Assembly (NCBI GenBank): GCA_016648135.1
Contig: JADDOH010000168.1
Location: forward strand, 186,001 to 250,000
Length of the DNA stretch: 64,000 bases
Direction of reading: 5' to 3'
Origin: Agrypnia vestita
Taxonomy: Eukaryota; Arthropoda; Insecta; Trichoptera; Phryganeidae
Of this stretch, positions 10,509 to 23,718 are shown one piece after another. Position 1 is the stretch's first letter; each line of letters opens with the position of its first letter. Below the pieces are notes generated by a model. That model was not told the DNA's origin. It worked only from the letters and a program-made list of their open reading frames with translations, and did not search any database. Made by a program: the position numbers and the translations under genes.

Positions 10509-10567
10509 TTTCAATTATCCCGCTTTCAATTATCCCGCTTTCAATTATCCCAATTTCAATTATCCGC
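10509..10567. repeat. 15-bp tandem repeat, four copies
   Basis: Unit TTTCAATTATCCCGC, the last copies slightly altered. Confidence 0.8.
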
Positions 10568-10569
10568 TA

Positions 10570-11250
10570 TTTGCATCCTTTTATTAACACAATGAATTTT
10601 AAGAATTTTCCACTCCTTCATGAATTGCAATCCCATCTCATTATGTTCGTGGTAAAATTTTGATCAATTTTTCTAATATTATATATTCTGCCAATATCTT
10701 TCCAGTGAAATTTCAAAAATAAATACTTTAACCTTGTTCGATCTTTATGAACAGGACCGGTGTCACTGAACACAACCACCTTCCTTCACCTTACATAGTG
10801 CAAGCTCTACTAAAACCTTTTATCTATGACATTTACAATTCAACTTTGAACTGTCTTGTTGGCTTGACGTGTTTTTTGTTGAGTTTTAATAAAGCCTTCG
10901 GATAAGGATTAAGGTGCTACACATAAGATTTCGTAAGCTACTGCCCTTCTGATAAGGGAGAAAACCAGCGTTGTTCCTTCGACCTGGACCAAAAGGACAA
11001 AGGTAAGAGCGTGCTTTCCTTCTGATCTTTATTTACTTCCAGGACCCCTCTTCCCACATCTTAACTTATCCATTCACATTCCGTGTCCAAACAAACCTAA
11101 AAGTATATTATTTCTTTGAATGTTACCATACTGAGTTATTTTATGACTGTACTGATAAGAGTAAACCGACTTCTTCCTTTGTAATTAAATGCGGGGGCGT
11201 TCACTTTGTGGAAATACATTTTTGATAATTATAAAGGAAAACACTATTTT
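10570..11250. other. Unassigned stretch
   Basis: Moderately AT-rich with no coding signal I can support. It leads into the PLE fragment at 11,259. Confidence 0.35.
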
Positions 11251-11258
11251 GTTTTTAT

Positions 11259-11640
11259 TTGACACGAATAGGTGTAGGTAAAACTCCATGTTACAGAACA
11301 CGCAGATCCATAGAAACTAGATATAAAGAACATAAAAGGAGCCTCGCTTATAGTAACTTTTCAGAATATTCTAACCATAATATAAAAAACAGCCATACAT
11401 TAAACAATACAAGTGTACATGTCCTACGTAATCAAACGTACGGAATAAAAGATATTAAGAAACAATTCAAAATTATAAAAAATTAAAGGAAAAAAAATGT
11501 CATCATCAATAATTAAATACCACCACTTCACCCCTTCTCGCAATGTTTCCTGTCTCCCACCACCTAGATAGCCCCCCACTTCCACTGGACCTGCAACCCA
11601 TACACCAGGCGCAACCGCACTTCGGTCTATGATTATTTCT
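11259..11640 (+). pseudogene. PLE family C fragment: GIY-YIG endonuclease C-terminal part
   Basis: The translation contains RRSIETRYKEHKRS, NFSEYSNHNIKNSHTLNN, and NQTYGIKDIKKQFKIIKN. RSIETRYKEHKRS matches the helix with the conserved Arg after the YIG motif (compare RNLNTRIKEHRRC in the 50-kb element), and the rest matches PLE C-termini. The GIY and YIG strands are missing or garbled (RIGVGKTPCY). It is a third, distinct PLE family in the window. The stop at 11,484 is followed by C-rich 3' sequence. Confidence 0.65.
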
Positions 11641-11659
11641 TCACTAGCCAAAAATAAAA

Positions 11660-14600
11660 TTCTGGTGATATAGTTCACATGTGGAACATTTGTTGTATAT
11701 TTTTATATAATTCATACTAATGAAATTTATATATAATCTTTTCCAAATGTGAAATATTAAGTGATATTTTTAGTCACACATATGGAATTGCGTAAACCAT
11801 TCTGAAATACTATTCGTGGGTGAAAATGGTTGGTTAAAAATGGAATGAAAAATGCAATAAAAAAAAATTCATCGTGTTTAAATAGTGACGCCTTTATGCA
11901 TAAGTCATACAAAAGACGGGCCTCTTGTAAGGGTGTTCCACGTCATCGCGTGTATTGTTTGGAAGGACAGGTGGAAAGCCGTTGAGTTGATGTTAATCTG
12001 ATTCATAAAGAGATAGATTGTCAAATGGTTCTCAAAACAAAAGCATTCAAATTGTTCAACATAAGGAAAACCACAAAGGATAATTTTTAAAACAATTTTA
12101 TAGTTTTTTAGATGCTGTAGTTTCTTTGACATATTTTTTTGTTTTGTATCTTCGAAGGCAAGCAAAATAGTTGTATGTTTGAATACACAGTACAGGTTAG
12201 TTTACCACTTAGCTTTATATTTAAAATAATATTGACTCAAAATGCTCAACGTTTATTACACATATGCTCCAAGGTTATTTTTTCATTATGAGATGATGAC
12301 GTTAGATAAGTTTAATGACTAGAATTAACATAATTCAAATGATAGAAATATCTAATAATACAAGATGAAAACGATAAATACCTTTTAACGTCAAATAACT
12401 GAATGGGCAAATATTTCACAATTTCTATGCAGTCAAGTTTGATTGCCTCGTTTACATTAAATAATATTGTAAATAATTTTTTTATACATGAAATATGATG
12501 ATTTGGGTTATGTGCACTTTTAATCATAATTGAAATAATAAAAATAGTTTTTTTTTAAATAAGGAAATACAGTGGCGGCATTTGTTTGATCTAGGCCTCC
12601 ATTCTTATAATTATACGACTTTAGCATGGATAGGTGATAAAGATACCTACATAAGACATTCCATTTCGCTAATAAAATCTATAAATGCAGAAAATTGTTG
12701 AAACTTTCATCAAATTACACTCCATTGGTATTTCATGTATAAGCGCATTTTACAAACTTAATATTAAAGTATTCCTTTGCATGTGTTTATGTATTTTTTA
12801 TTTAAAAGTCATTTCATCAATAGTTTGACACTGATAAATGTAATATTAAAGTACAATGTTAGAAAATTTTATGATAAATAATAAATTTAAATAATAGGCA
12901 TGGTTGAGAAATTAGAAAAATTCTAGAAAATAAATGGAAAAGTTATAATTAACATGTTATATAAGATATAATATTTACTCACAAGCTTAAGTTTGTTTTT
13001 ATTATTCAAACCATTTTTTTATAAATACTATAAATCACAGTTATTCGTAGTTCCCTCAAAGTAACGCAGTTTTCTAATAATTCCAGATTCATAGATCCAG
13101 ATAAGATCCATTTCTGAACTAAAATAAATTTTAATTTGTTATGTCGTTCGCCATGACAACCCAAAATTGCGCCTCTCCTAAAATATCTAGATTACATTTT
13201 TTTTGATTAATCTAATCAAGTGTATGATATTTTCGTGAAGCGACATCTTAATTACACGCTTCCACACAACGTCGCTGAAGGCGTTTGTGGCCCGGTGTAC
13301 AAATGAACGCAGCAGAATATACATAAATATGCCTACCTAAGTACCTTTTATTACTTCGCAGTATTTTACCCCAGGGGGGGAGTTTGAAAGGTTAATTATA
13401 ATTGTTAGGTCAGCGTGACGCCACATTTCTTTTTAATAACGGCGGGTACCGGTCATGTATGCCAATATGTCAATAAATGTAAGACTTTTTTTAAGCTTTA
13501 TAAACTGATCAATCACATTTAATTTTTAATTATATTAAATTATAATAATTATAATACAATAAAAAGTTATATTCACCAGGAAGGGTTTTTGCAGGCCTGT
13601 CAGACACAAGCAACTGTATATTTTTTCCTGACATTATTAGATTTACACGTTGGCGTCCCTTTTGATGACGACTTCCAGTATTGATGAATCTAAAAATAAT
13701 AAATATTAATATAAAAATTAAATTTAATTCATCAAAATAGAGTTATAAAACTTTTAATACATTAAGTACGTATTTTATATTCTTAATGCAAATAAATTAA
13801 TTTAACTCGTTCTTCTCACTGCAAATCTTCAAGCACGAAAAGGTTAACGTATCGTTTTTACTGCATGTTGCATGTTTACTTTTAACGAATATGATCACAG
13901 TAATATTCGTTTTGTTAAATAGCAAAAAAAAATACATCATTGAATATACTGAATAATTAGTTTATTGTTATCCGCACGCTAAAGGTAGTTTAGAGATAAT
14001 CTGAATAAGTAAGAAAAATAATGAAAAACGAATTTGGCTAATTAATTTGATTGGTTTAAGTCTGCAAAAAACAAAACGCTGCTACGTGACGAATCGTGTA
14101 TGAAAACAAAAGTCGAGTGCTGGAACCACTCTGAAACAAAAGATTTTTGCGGGTGCAGTTCTATAACTCGCACGATACTGTATAATATTGTATAACAAAA
14201 ATACTCGGTAATATTGTATAACAAAAATTTCGACATATAAATAAGTACGATTACAAGCTACAACCCGTAAAAAATGACGTACTGTTAGTACATATTTCGG
14301 CCGCCAGTTAAGACTGTGAGAGCAGCGCTATCTAGGTAGCGTAGCGTCTTGATAACGTCAGTGATGGACATTATTAAATAAAGAATTATGCTTTTTTGCT
14401 TCTTATACCTCATTATTTTATTCGAATTCATTATTTATAACACATTTTATGCATCTCAACAATATTTGTGGCATCTGGTAGCGTTAGTGACGGACATTGT
14501 TACATAGAAAATTATTAGTTTTGATCAATTATTAATACCAATGACGTATATTTAATATTAATTAAATCTAAATATGTAAAAAATACTAATTCAGAGTATT

Positions 14601-15235
14601 TAAAAAAAAACATAAAATCATTTTATTTATTTAATAATTTTGTAATTATCCTGATTTTGAAATCGGAATGAAATCAACTATCATACTAGTTTTGAAAAGT
14701 TGGATGAGGTCAGCTATCGGAAGGAATATTATTTGAGATTTAGACTGACAGTAAAATGACAAAAAAACAATAGCAGAAAGAAGTAAATATTTGTGATAAT
14801 GAAAATATACTTATATGAGAATAAAATGAGTAGTATCATTATAGATATAATGCAATATTGTGACGCGGAGGTAAACGTACTTGATATAATGAAGTATTTT
14901 GATCCAGATAATTCAGAAAAATAACATATACAGGAAAATTCGGTTAAACGTGTAACATTGTTAATTTTATCAAAAAGTTAACCATTATTTACTGTCAAGA
15001 TTCCGGAAACAAAAATTATAATAGAAAAACAAATCACTCGGGAATCCTGTCAGGACTTAAGGATATCAAGGGAAAAAGGTTATTTTTTTACATATACATA
15101 TATAGCGGCAATTACTTTTCGCGTAATAAATGTTTCTCAATACTAGGCCACTCTATCGAAATAAATTTGAATACATCAGATCTTAGTTCACCTATGTTAA
15201 CAGCGTTATGATGTTCTGTGTATAGTTTTCTGGGA
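11660..15235. other. Long AT-rich stretch with minor repeats
   Basis: No credible gene. Small features: a tandem pair of AATATTGTATAACAAAAAT at about 14,183-14,230, and a diverged direct repeat of GGTAGCGTTAGTGACGGACA type at 14,333-14,375 and 14,474-14,505. Confidence 0.4.
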
Positions 15236-15244
15236 TATTCTGCC

Positions 15245-15388
15245 GTGTATATGTGACCTCTCTGGCCAATGTTTCGGATCCCATTACAGGGTCCATCATC
15301 AGGGCTGATGTGATGAGTGTGTGTTGAAGTGTTGGTTAAGTATTGCCTTGCAATACCATACCGAAGTCAGGTTGTCTCCAAGTTTGTA
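15245..15388 (-). mobile_element. PLE family D 3' UTR with hammerhead-like fold
   Basis: On the minus strand, after the stop codon of the PLE fragment, lies CCTGATGATGGACCC, a short loop, then GGGATCCGAAACATTGGCC. CTGATGA, a GGAC/GGGATCC stem and GAAAC are the parts of a hammerhead core, in order. The expected NUH cleavage site is not clear, so the ribozyme is probably decayed. Confidence 0.55.
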
Positions 15389-15640
15389 TTATGTTAAATA
15401 CTGGATTACAGTACCGTGTCTAAAAGCAGGGTATGTGTGTCTTGATGTAGTATGTTGTGTATCTACTAACGGATGTCGTACTGTGCGGATCGTCGGATGT
15501 CGATTTGATTTATTCTGCAGCGCCGGATTCCACGATGTTTTTGACTTAAGACCGTCATCCCTATTAATGTTTACCGGGTGCTTGTGTATTTCAATTACTT
15601 CTTTGACCAGGCGCGTGTGGTGACTTTTAGGAGTTACCAG
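15389..15640 (-). pseudogene. PLE family D C-terminal coding fragment
   Basis: The minus strand is open for more than 80 codons and reads HHTRLVKEVIEIHKHPVNIN, RDDGLKSKTSWNPAL. The pattern R(L/M)V-E-IEI-KH---N-(D/E)DG--(L)S-TW-P is the well-known C-terminal tail of Penelope-like elements. The frame ends at 15,389-15,391. Upstream coding is cut off at about 15,636, where LINE sequence begins. It is a relic, but with no stops, so not very old. The reading frame seen on the opposite strand here is only its shadow. Confidence 0.75.
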
Positions 15641-15955
15641 AAGAGAGAATCAGAAATACTCAAATTAGACAATGTCTCGAAGTAGAACCCTTATTGACGT
15701 TTATCGTGGTGGCTGGGACATATCTTGCGAATGACGGCAGATAAAACTGCCAAAGCGGATTTCCAGGCAAGACCAGAAGACAGAAGACTAAGGGCCATCC
15801 TAGGAAGAGTGGAAACAGTTGGAGGACTCTGCGAAGCGAGGTTGCAACTAAATTGGGCTGACGTGGAGAGTGAAGCCCAAGACAGGAAAAGTTGGAACCT
15901 TTTATGCGGTGCAGGGACCCCGACTCAATAGGATAAGGATTAGAAGAAGAAGAAC
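15636..15955 (+). pseudogene. LINE 3' end (copy of the 56.9-58.2 kb family)
   Basis: The nucleotide sequence from CCAGAAG to the GAAGAAGAAGAA tail matches 57,910-58,250, with GTCTCGAAGTAGAACCCTTA shared exactly. Translation gives the weakened WLGHILRM segment and EARLQLNWADVESEAQDRKS, WNLLCGAGTP. It is 5'-truncated and frame-damaged, and it sits directly against the PLE fragment, so one element probably landed in the other. Confidence 0.7.
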
Positions 15956-15966
15956 TTCAGCTTTTT

Positions 15967-16300
15967 AAATTAAGATAAATTATAGAAGTCTCACAGAGAC
16001 GAAGCTACGAATATGAGAAACGTGTGAATATGAGAAAGGTCTTTTCTTTTCTCTAGCATAGTCCATTCAAATACACGAAAGATTCTCAGATTTGAACATA
16101 TTTAAGTAGATCTTTCAAAATTTCATAATGTGTTGATGTTCTTACGATGGAATTGGTGAACGTTGGATTGAGTTATCACTTATGCCAGTTCGTACAGATT
16201 GTAAGTCTTGGGCCATCGTATAAAAAGACTTCCACTCACGTCTCTCATATTCACAGCTTCGTCTCTGTGAGACTTCTATAATTAATCTTAATTAATTAAT
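15967..16300. mobile_element. Foldback element, family 2 (complete)
   Basis: The arms TTATAGAAGTCTCACAGAGA CGAAGCT and the inverse AGCTTCG TCTCTGTGAGACTTCTATAA mark both ends, and the inverse match runs inward about 60 more bases with gaps (AATATGAGAAACGTG against CACGTCTCTCATATT). Inside the right arm is a TATAAAAAGACTT stretch. Relatives occur at 54.4-55.3 kb and at the last 35 bases of the window. Confidence 0.65.
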
Positions 16301-16304
16301 CATC

Positions 16305-19300
16305 CCTCTGAGGAAAAAATCAGTAATTGTGTTCTTAGAACAAACCTACGTATAAAAATATTGTTTCAGCATTTGTATTTATTGATTTATTATTTCTAAA
16401 AATACACATGCGTACAATTTAATCATTCTAAAAATATATAGTTAGGCATAAAATAAATGTAGGTATTAACTAATTTATAAGCTATGCCAGTGAGGTAATT
16501 TAATTGTATAATTTTGATGAATTACTTGCATTACTCTTGTCTCGGTAGGTGTACAGTGTATTCACTCGGTAAAATTTTTCTCCTCTTCTTTCAAATTGAA
16601 TTATCAGTCAATTTTCAAATTTATCACTTCAGCGCACTGCCGCAAATTAACTTAATCCATTAGCAAAGTTCACTGACTTCTTCTCAAAAAAACAGTCGTT
16701 AAATTGTCATGGATATTTTTTTGTAATTTGGAGCCTTTTTGCTCATAAACTGCGGTCGCTGAAAAGTTAATTGGAAAACACTTTGAAATATTTCATGGTA
16801 ATATTATGCAGTTGGCCAACGTCGCTAGTGGCGTACATTATTTCCTTGGAATATTTTATTAATTTTAACTAAACGGAGTTTATAGGATTTGTTTAAATAA
16901 AATCAAGTAAGAGTAATAATTAATAGTTATATAAACATTGCCAGGTATTGTGTTGATAGTTTATTAGGTAGACAGAAAGCAGAAAATAACACACATTTAT
17001 TTTTGTAATTTTTTTATAAATCATTAAGAATTGTATTTTGTGTAGACGTGTAGGTGTTAGGCAGGAATTATTTGCTGAATTAAAAATTTTAGATAGATAT
17101 TTTGTGGGTTATTATTTATTTAAAAATAACTTATTTATGTACCAAACGGAACGTGATAGGTCATAATAAATATTATTTAAGTTATCGAGTAAGTAAAATT
17201 TTTGTGGCTATTCGAACGAATTTTTAAAAATGTTTCGAAATATTTCAATGACATTTATGGGTATTAAATAAAATACCATATGAAGCTGAGATATGATTAA
17301 TATATGTGTAAAATTTTGTATTCAGAATTTTCTTCTTACGGTAACAAAGCAAGTTCTAAAATATCATATAATGAAAATTATAATGTTATAGTATTGCAAC
17401 AAAATTGCACAAATTATGGATTTTGAATACCAGTAAGACAAAGTTAGAATAATATTTGAGTAATATTATAATTAGTAAGTAAGAAAATAAATATTAATGA
17501 AATATCATAATATTACAACTAGGTATATCTCAATCCTGGGATTGCATGAAATAGAGATCCTTACACAAAGAATATTTTGTGTAAAATTTGTGCTTTTTGT
17601 ATAATATATGTAAAAATTAAACAATGGTTATTAAAGTATTATATTTTTAGTTAAAAAATATGTATTATAATTAATTATACTATAAATCCCTATGGGTGAA
17701 AAACTAGTAAATTTACAATCTCCAATATTACCTACCATATTACTTACCTTATTACATACCTTAATTGTTTTAATTGTGTCTCTAATTTTTTATACGCTAC
17801 TGTTATTAATGATGCTGTCTCCAATAATAACACAAGTCTACCGGAATTTAATCTGATTACAGATCGTGTATTGCCATAAGCGAGAACAATCAATAAATGT
17901 CAATACGTAAGACTGTGTATACATTACATGTTATAAATTTAATAAAAAAACCCTCGATTTATTATAAATCTGCCGTAAGGCATATAACAGTTAATTTCGA
18001 GAGGCTTGACTCTCCAAAACGTGGTTGAAGTACCAACGCACGCTATGTACATAAGTGCGTAAACATGAAGAGATTGACCTTCTTGGAGTGATAAAGAAAA
18101 TAGGTTTAAGATTTTTATGTATTCGGCCCCGATAGGGTCTCTTGGTCTGCAGGTCAGAAATTTGGTACCCATCAAGCGCGTGCAAATGCTTGTGTTGATC
18201 ATTTTAGAGAAAAATGTCCATTGAGACGTAAATTAAGTCAGAGTAAATTATAAATATATGCTTTGTGTAAGCACGTATTTATGAGGCATTATATTTTTAT
18301 ACAATTTTCATTTAAAAACCAATTAAAATCTTCTTCTGCGTAGTAATTTTCCGGTGTTTTGAATTAAAATTCATTGAACTCGTACGAGAAATGCGTTCTT
18401 GGGTCACTGGTTCAGATTTCACGTTCTCCACAGCGATTATATATTTTTTAAAAATTAAAATTTCGTATTTTATTTTATATTTTCGGCATCGTGGAGTGGA
18501 ATTAATATATAACTTATTTTACAAAGAAAAAAAAAAATTTAAGGGTTCATATGATCGAACGTTTTTGTTGTAATAACGATATCTAACGTAATTCTATGAG
18601 TAACAAATAAAAGATACAAGCAAATAAATCTTAGTAAAATGAACTATATTTTTTGTATCGACGTTTTTGAATGTATGTACCTACATATGTATGTAATAAA
18701 ATATTTTTATACTTTATAATTGTAATAGATCTGAGGGACGTATGTCGCGAAGCATGAAAGAGAGATCATATGCTTTATAAGGTTGCGCGCATGTCGTCTC
18801 TAGGCTTTTTATACCATTATATCGAGACAGACCGCTGTTGTTCATTGTAACCTCTGTATAACGTATAAACCAAGAATAACTGACAACATCTTTTATTGGA
18901 AGAATCCCGAAGTCAAGACACGATAATAAGAACATCACAACTGGCGCAGCCGCTAACCAGAGTTATTACAATAATTTTAGTAGTTTTAATAATTTAATGA
19001 TAGAAGGGTGCTTAATTTAATGGATGTGAAATTCTGTTGCGTTTTGCATCTATTGAAAAACGATTTAAATGCCGATTTATATCAAAAGTTGTAGGAAATT
19101 CTAATATCATTGGGGAAATTCTTCAAAGTTCTTCAGAATAAGTTAGCACACTAATAATGTCGGTTACTTTTCTCCCATTACAAGGTTGTGTCGCACATAT
19201 AATTTGTATTGTGCCGACCTTAACATTGATGCTGATATTCTTGCAGACACGTTATCTTCGTTCAAAAACTCACTCATACACAACATCCATTTTCTAAACG

Positions 19301-20815
19301 ACGACATGAACCTATAGATCATTAAATACTAATCGCACTACACTCAAACACAAATATATAATATACATAAATGTACATGTGAAATATAATTAATTACAAA
19401 AATACATGTTACTAGAGCATGCCGAAGACACTTGTAATTGGGATAATGGGCATAGTCTTCACTAAAATGTTTATTATCTGAGTGTCATGTACCCATTATC
19501 CTGTTAGTGTCTCTAATAAATAAAAAAAAAATAAAAAAATTCGGTTCATTTTCGGAATCTGAAGCATTTTAGCTTAATATTTCACTTGAGTAACTCTGAG
19601 TTTAATATGTCGGTTAGACTTTGAATAATATAATAAGAATATCAGATATTTGTTGCAATGTGTATTTGACAAATGCATTGAGTTATATGATAGAAATATG
19701 TTGCGTCGTGACCTCTCTACATATTTAACTAAACAAATATTTTTTGTAGGTATAAATGGAACTAAGATTTTAATAGAAGTTATAAAATTTTATTAGATTA
19801 GAGAATTATGCTAATGGTAGCTGGCGTCGCGGGTTTCTGAAGAAAAATAATGCGTAGATTTAAATGATAAAAAATATGAAGAGATAAACATTTTATGTTG
19901 CGTAATGAAAACATTAATCTCATTCACTAATTCAATATTGAATACAACAATTGAATAAAAACAATTTGATTATCGCAATCTTCAAATCGCATCGTGGGAT
20001 TTTTCAGGCGTGACGTATTTTCGCTGTTAAATAATACTCTAACATTGACTCGTTTCGAAAACGACCTTCGTTCATTGTTATCTTCAACAATAAATACACA
20101 TTTTAGAAGGTCAAATATTTTGAAACTTTGTCCTTAGATTCGCTTTTCATATGACTGCTTTTTCAGTACGACAAACGCGTTTCTTAACGCTCCCGCTACT
20201 TGATTGATTGGCGAACAGTTCTTAATTAGTCATTTTTAATTTGATTAACTGTGCTCGATATACCTAAATACATACATTCTATAATGTATGTATATATATC
20301 GATGATATATAACCAACAACTACAAATTCCTAGGAATTAAATATTTCAATAATCTACCAGCGAATATGAGAACTATATAAAATTATGCAAAAATCAAGAA
20401 GTACGTAAAATCATTGAACAATTGAGTACCTAATGAGATTTGTGATATTAAACTTAACATGCTATTTTAAAAAAATTGTAATATTAACTTCACACTGTTA
20501 TCTTTAAATATTTCTGTATATAATATATTTCTTTGCATGTATATATTAAACCTATATTATTTAAAAAAAAAAAAAGTTATCTCGCATACTCCGATATACG
20601 ATATTCTCCGGTTCCATACACAAGTATATACTTTCATGGGACTGTAAAAAATGTAAAAAAACTCCATCAAAATAAAATGATGTGTACCTATCATGTATGT
20701 AAAATATTACGTAAACTTAAACAATAATAAAAAAATCTATCAAAATTAAATAATGTGTAGGTACCTATCATATATTTAAGGTATTACGTAAACTTTAGTA
20801 ATAATTAAAAAATGT
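16305..20815. other. Long AT-rich stretch, no gene recognised
   Basis: Overlapping short frames around 17,940-18,200 (minus) have no recognisable domain. The only clear structure is the inverted repeat at 19,426-19,513. Confidence 0.4.
19426..19513. repeat. Inverted repeat with ~25-bp arms
   Basis: AGACACTTGTAATTGGGATA ATGGG is mirrored by CCCATTATCCTGTTAGTGTC TC across a ~40-nt loop, with small gaps. Probably a tiny foldback element or a long hairpin. Confidence 0.5.
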
Positions 20816-20821
20816 TCGGCA

Positions 20822-20950
20822 CTAGGGATGGCCCGAATATTAAATTCGCTTACGCGAATAATCGACATCGTCGTATTTTTATTCGATATCGTCGAATTAG
20901 ACGCGAATACTCGAATACGATACTCGAAACCAATCGAATATTAATTAAAA
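20822..20950. mobile_element. hAT-like end fragment rich in ATTCG motifs
   Basis: CACTAGGGATGGCCCGAATA is a typical start for hAT-type ends, followed by many ATTCG/CGAAT motifs. No matching inverse end is found nearby, so it is a one-ended fragment. Confidence 0.4.
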
Positions 20951-21306
20951 AAAAATAACAATATTTTTGCAGTAGGTATGTTCTGGGAAAACAATTACTG
21001 GATTCTGTCCACATAGGGATATTTTACTAAATTATTTTATAAAGGGAGTTAACAATAGAAAATCATAATTTTTAGGCATATTCTAATATACCTTAGTTAA
21101 ATAATTTTCCAATTTAAAAGCAACAACTTCAAAATATTTGATAATGAGTGTTTTTTTTTTTAAATTTATTTATTTTTTGATACTTATTACATTACATAGA
21201 TAAATATAAAGACCTCCATACGTTTCTTTCTTTAAATAGCTTTAGCCTTTGTGAGAATTAGATGATTTATCTTAATTAATATTTTTATTATTTTCTTTTG
21301 GAACTC

Positions 21307-21367
21307 GCATAAATTTGAATAGAATGTTCCAAGTTTTCCACTTGGAACATTCCACTTAAATTTATGC
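21307..21367. repeat. Long hairpin, 27-nt arms and 7-nt loop
   Basis: GCATAAATTT and GAATGTTCCAAG on the left pair with CTTGGAACATTC and AAATTTATGC on the right; only a few central positions mismatch (GAATA against CACTT region). The shape is similar to a small-RNA precursor, though a decayed foldback element is equally possible. Confidence 0.55.
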
Positions 21368-21932
21368 CCATCATATGTAATGAAAAATGTCGATTTCATC
21401 GCCTCTCGTTCCAATTGCAATGGAAGAATTCATCTCGTATAGACAGATACCTACATTTGTGCTACCGGATTGCCGCGTCAAAAAATAACGAGAGCGACGG
21501 AGTTTAATCAATCGCTCTAACTGCAAGAACTACCCTCTGCATCGACTATGAGCGGAGTGACAAAGAATATATAATATCATGTTTTTGTTAAGAAAAGAAA
21601 TCCAAATATTTCAATAACCTAAATAGCGCAATCAGTGATCTTATTAACCGGTTCTAAACGCTGTACAAAATTGCAACAAAACAAATATCACAGACCACTA
21701 CAATATATAGACATGAACTGTGGTTCCGTAGCTAAAAAAATAACAACGAGATTGTAAATATTGAAACAATTATGTATCAAAATACCCTTAAAAATAATTA
21801 AATATACAAATTTACGTTTAATTACAAAAATACGTTTTCATTTGAAGAGACTCGGTTTGGATTGAAATTTTAAAATTAAAAAAACAACGTACATTGCAAA
21901 AAATACAGTTTGTTTACTAGTGGGGGGATAAA

Positions 21933-22182
21933 TGCAGAATGTGGCGTTGGGAGCTCTCAGATACGCGAGCTATAGACAATTATTTAATGTTTTCCATAGA
22001 TACCTGTAAAACTTCAAAGAAAAAGGCTGATTTGTCACACTTATTAACGATTTTAAAATTGTAATTGCTCGTTAAATATAAGAGTGTGACATTATTTTAT
22101 GTAAATTTTTGGAATCAGGACATTCAATTATACCGGAATTTTTTAAAAATATTTCATACAGCTCCCAACGCCACAATCTGCA
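21933..22182. mobile_element. Foldback element, 23-bp arms
   Basis: TGCAGAATGTGGCGTTGGGA GCT at the left and its inverse AGCTCCCAACGCCACAATCT GCA at the right differ at one position. GTGGGG/CCACCCC just outside extends the pairing. The interior has no coding. Confidence 0.6.
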
Positions 22183-22614
22183 TTCCACCCCATACTTCCG
22201 CTGTTTCCAATGCCCTTTCCTTAAAAAAAGCTTTAATTCATCTCTGTTTATTTTCTCCCTTTGTTGTTGGAAAAATTTGAGATTTAAAAAATATGATCGT
22301 AAGAATTAGTGATATACAATTTGTACGTGTCTTTAAATCATAGCACTAAATATACAATAAATGATGAATAACAATAGTGGCGTCTTTAAAATTTAGTTAA
22401 TACGACTTAAGGGGGGGGTAAAGTTAATTCGTACAAAAAAGGCATGTTTTTGTGAATTCTTTGTGCCGACACTGTTAAAATCTTTTTATTAAAACCAATA
22501 GTACATTAAAGTATTACATTTGAAGAATATTGTGTAAAATTTTCAAGAAGAAATACTAAAAAATACGGCAATGACAGCAATTATTCGGACGTGTCTCGGA
22601 AAAAAGTAGAATTG

Positions 22615-22925
22615 CGGTGTCCATCATAACTTGGTGCTAGACCATCTGAAATCAAAAAATCAAAGTTCATTCGTTAGATAATAGGTTTTCTCAGGTAACG
22701 CTGGGAGGGTTTTTTGAAATTTCAATTTTTCAATTTTTTGGAACACTTTGAAGGGAAAAACGCGATTTTTTGCGAAAAATATCGACTAATTTGTTATTAA
22801 AAAATAAAAATCAATAACATATTTGAAAAAAAGTCTCCAGCGTTACCTAGTAAATTATGTACAGAAATAGTCTTCAAAATTTCAAAAGGATCGGTGCAGT
22901 AGTTTTGAAGTTATGATGGACACCG
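22615..22925. mobile_element. Foldback element, perfect 17-bp arms
   Basis: CGGTGTCCATCATAACT at 22,615-22,631 is matched by AGTTATGATGGACACCG at 22,909-22,925. The ~280-bp interior contains AGGTAACGCTGGGAGGG and CCAGCGTTACCTAGT, a second inner inverse pair. This layered foldback is MITE-like. No target duplication was resolved. Confidence 0.6.
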
Positions 22926-22929
22926 ACTT

Positions 22930-23555
22930 TGAAAAGGTGAGATGTGGGGAAAACGCTTTAAAGTTTTTCACACTGTAAAATTCAAAATAAAACTCAACAC
23001 TTATTTTATACTTACACATAATCGTCGATGCCATGTTCACGCAGCAAAGAGCTTTCATCATCAGTATCTTTTTGTCCTTGTCTACGCAAAACACTTCCAA
23101 TAAAATAGCACGTCCGGTAGTCCTCAGGTGAGCGCGTCTCTTAGCTGCCCGAGCAGGTATAGAAAATCAGTCTGAGTATCGCTCAAATGTTCATAATTTC
23201 GTCAATTTTGCTCCGATTGACTTGAAATTTTGACGCAATATTCTTGCGATGTTATAAATTTATTTAAAAAATTAAAAATTAAATGCAAAAAAAAATTTAA
23301 AAACCTTACCCCCGTGGGAGTTCACACACAATGACATTGATTTTACAGCCAGATTGCACCCCATATTATTGAGTCAAGACTCAAACTAGCTGTCTTAAAA
23401 TTATTCAGAAAAAAATTAAATGACAATTTTATCACAGGAATCACGAAAAGCGATCGCATTACCACTAATCGGCTTACCTGGGGAGCAATACAGCAATCTT
23501 CGTGAACAAGCACCGATACGACCAAAAACAAATTAGTGCTTTTACATAATATTTA
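22930..23555. other. Unassigned stretch
   Basis: Short frames only. A slightly GC-richer patch at 23,105-23,170 is unassigned. Confidence 0.35.
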
Positions 23556-23692
23556 CATAAAGAACTTAAGAATAATCCAAGAATATGGTCCCATTGTTCA
23601 TATAATGAAAATAAGTATTTCACTATATAATTGAATGTCCTGTTAATTTAATCTAACTAAAATAATCGTAATCTAAATTAAACAAACCAAAC

Positions 23693-23718
23693 CTAATACC
23701 CTAACCTAACCAAACCTT
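23693..23718. repeat. Degenerate CCTAA (telomere-like) repeat 1
   Basis: CCTAATACCCTAACCTAACC plus one variant unit. TTAGG/CCTAA is the common arthropod telomere repeat. Short and interstitial. Confidence 0.6.

Noticed and set aside
10509..10567. A CRISPR-like array
   Set aside because: Units are directly adjacent 15-mers without spacers, so it is an ordinary tandem repeat.
15321..15623. A 100-codon plus-strand frame
   Set aside because: The opposite strand encodes the PLE C-terminus (RDDG and IEIHKH motifs). The plus frame is its shadow.
17939..18202. An 87-codon minus-strand frame
   Set aside because: Overlaps another frame, no domain, no supporting signals.
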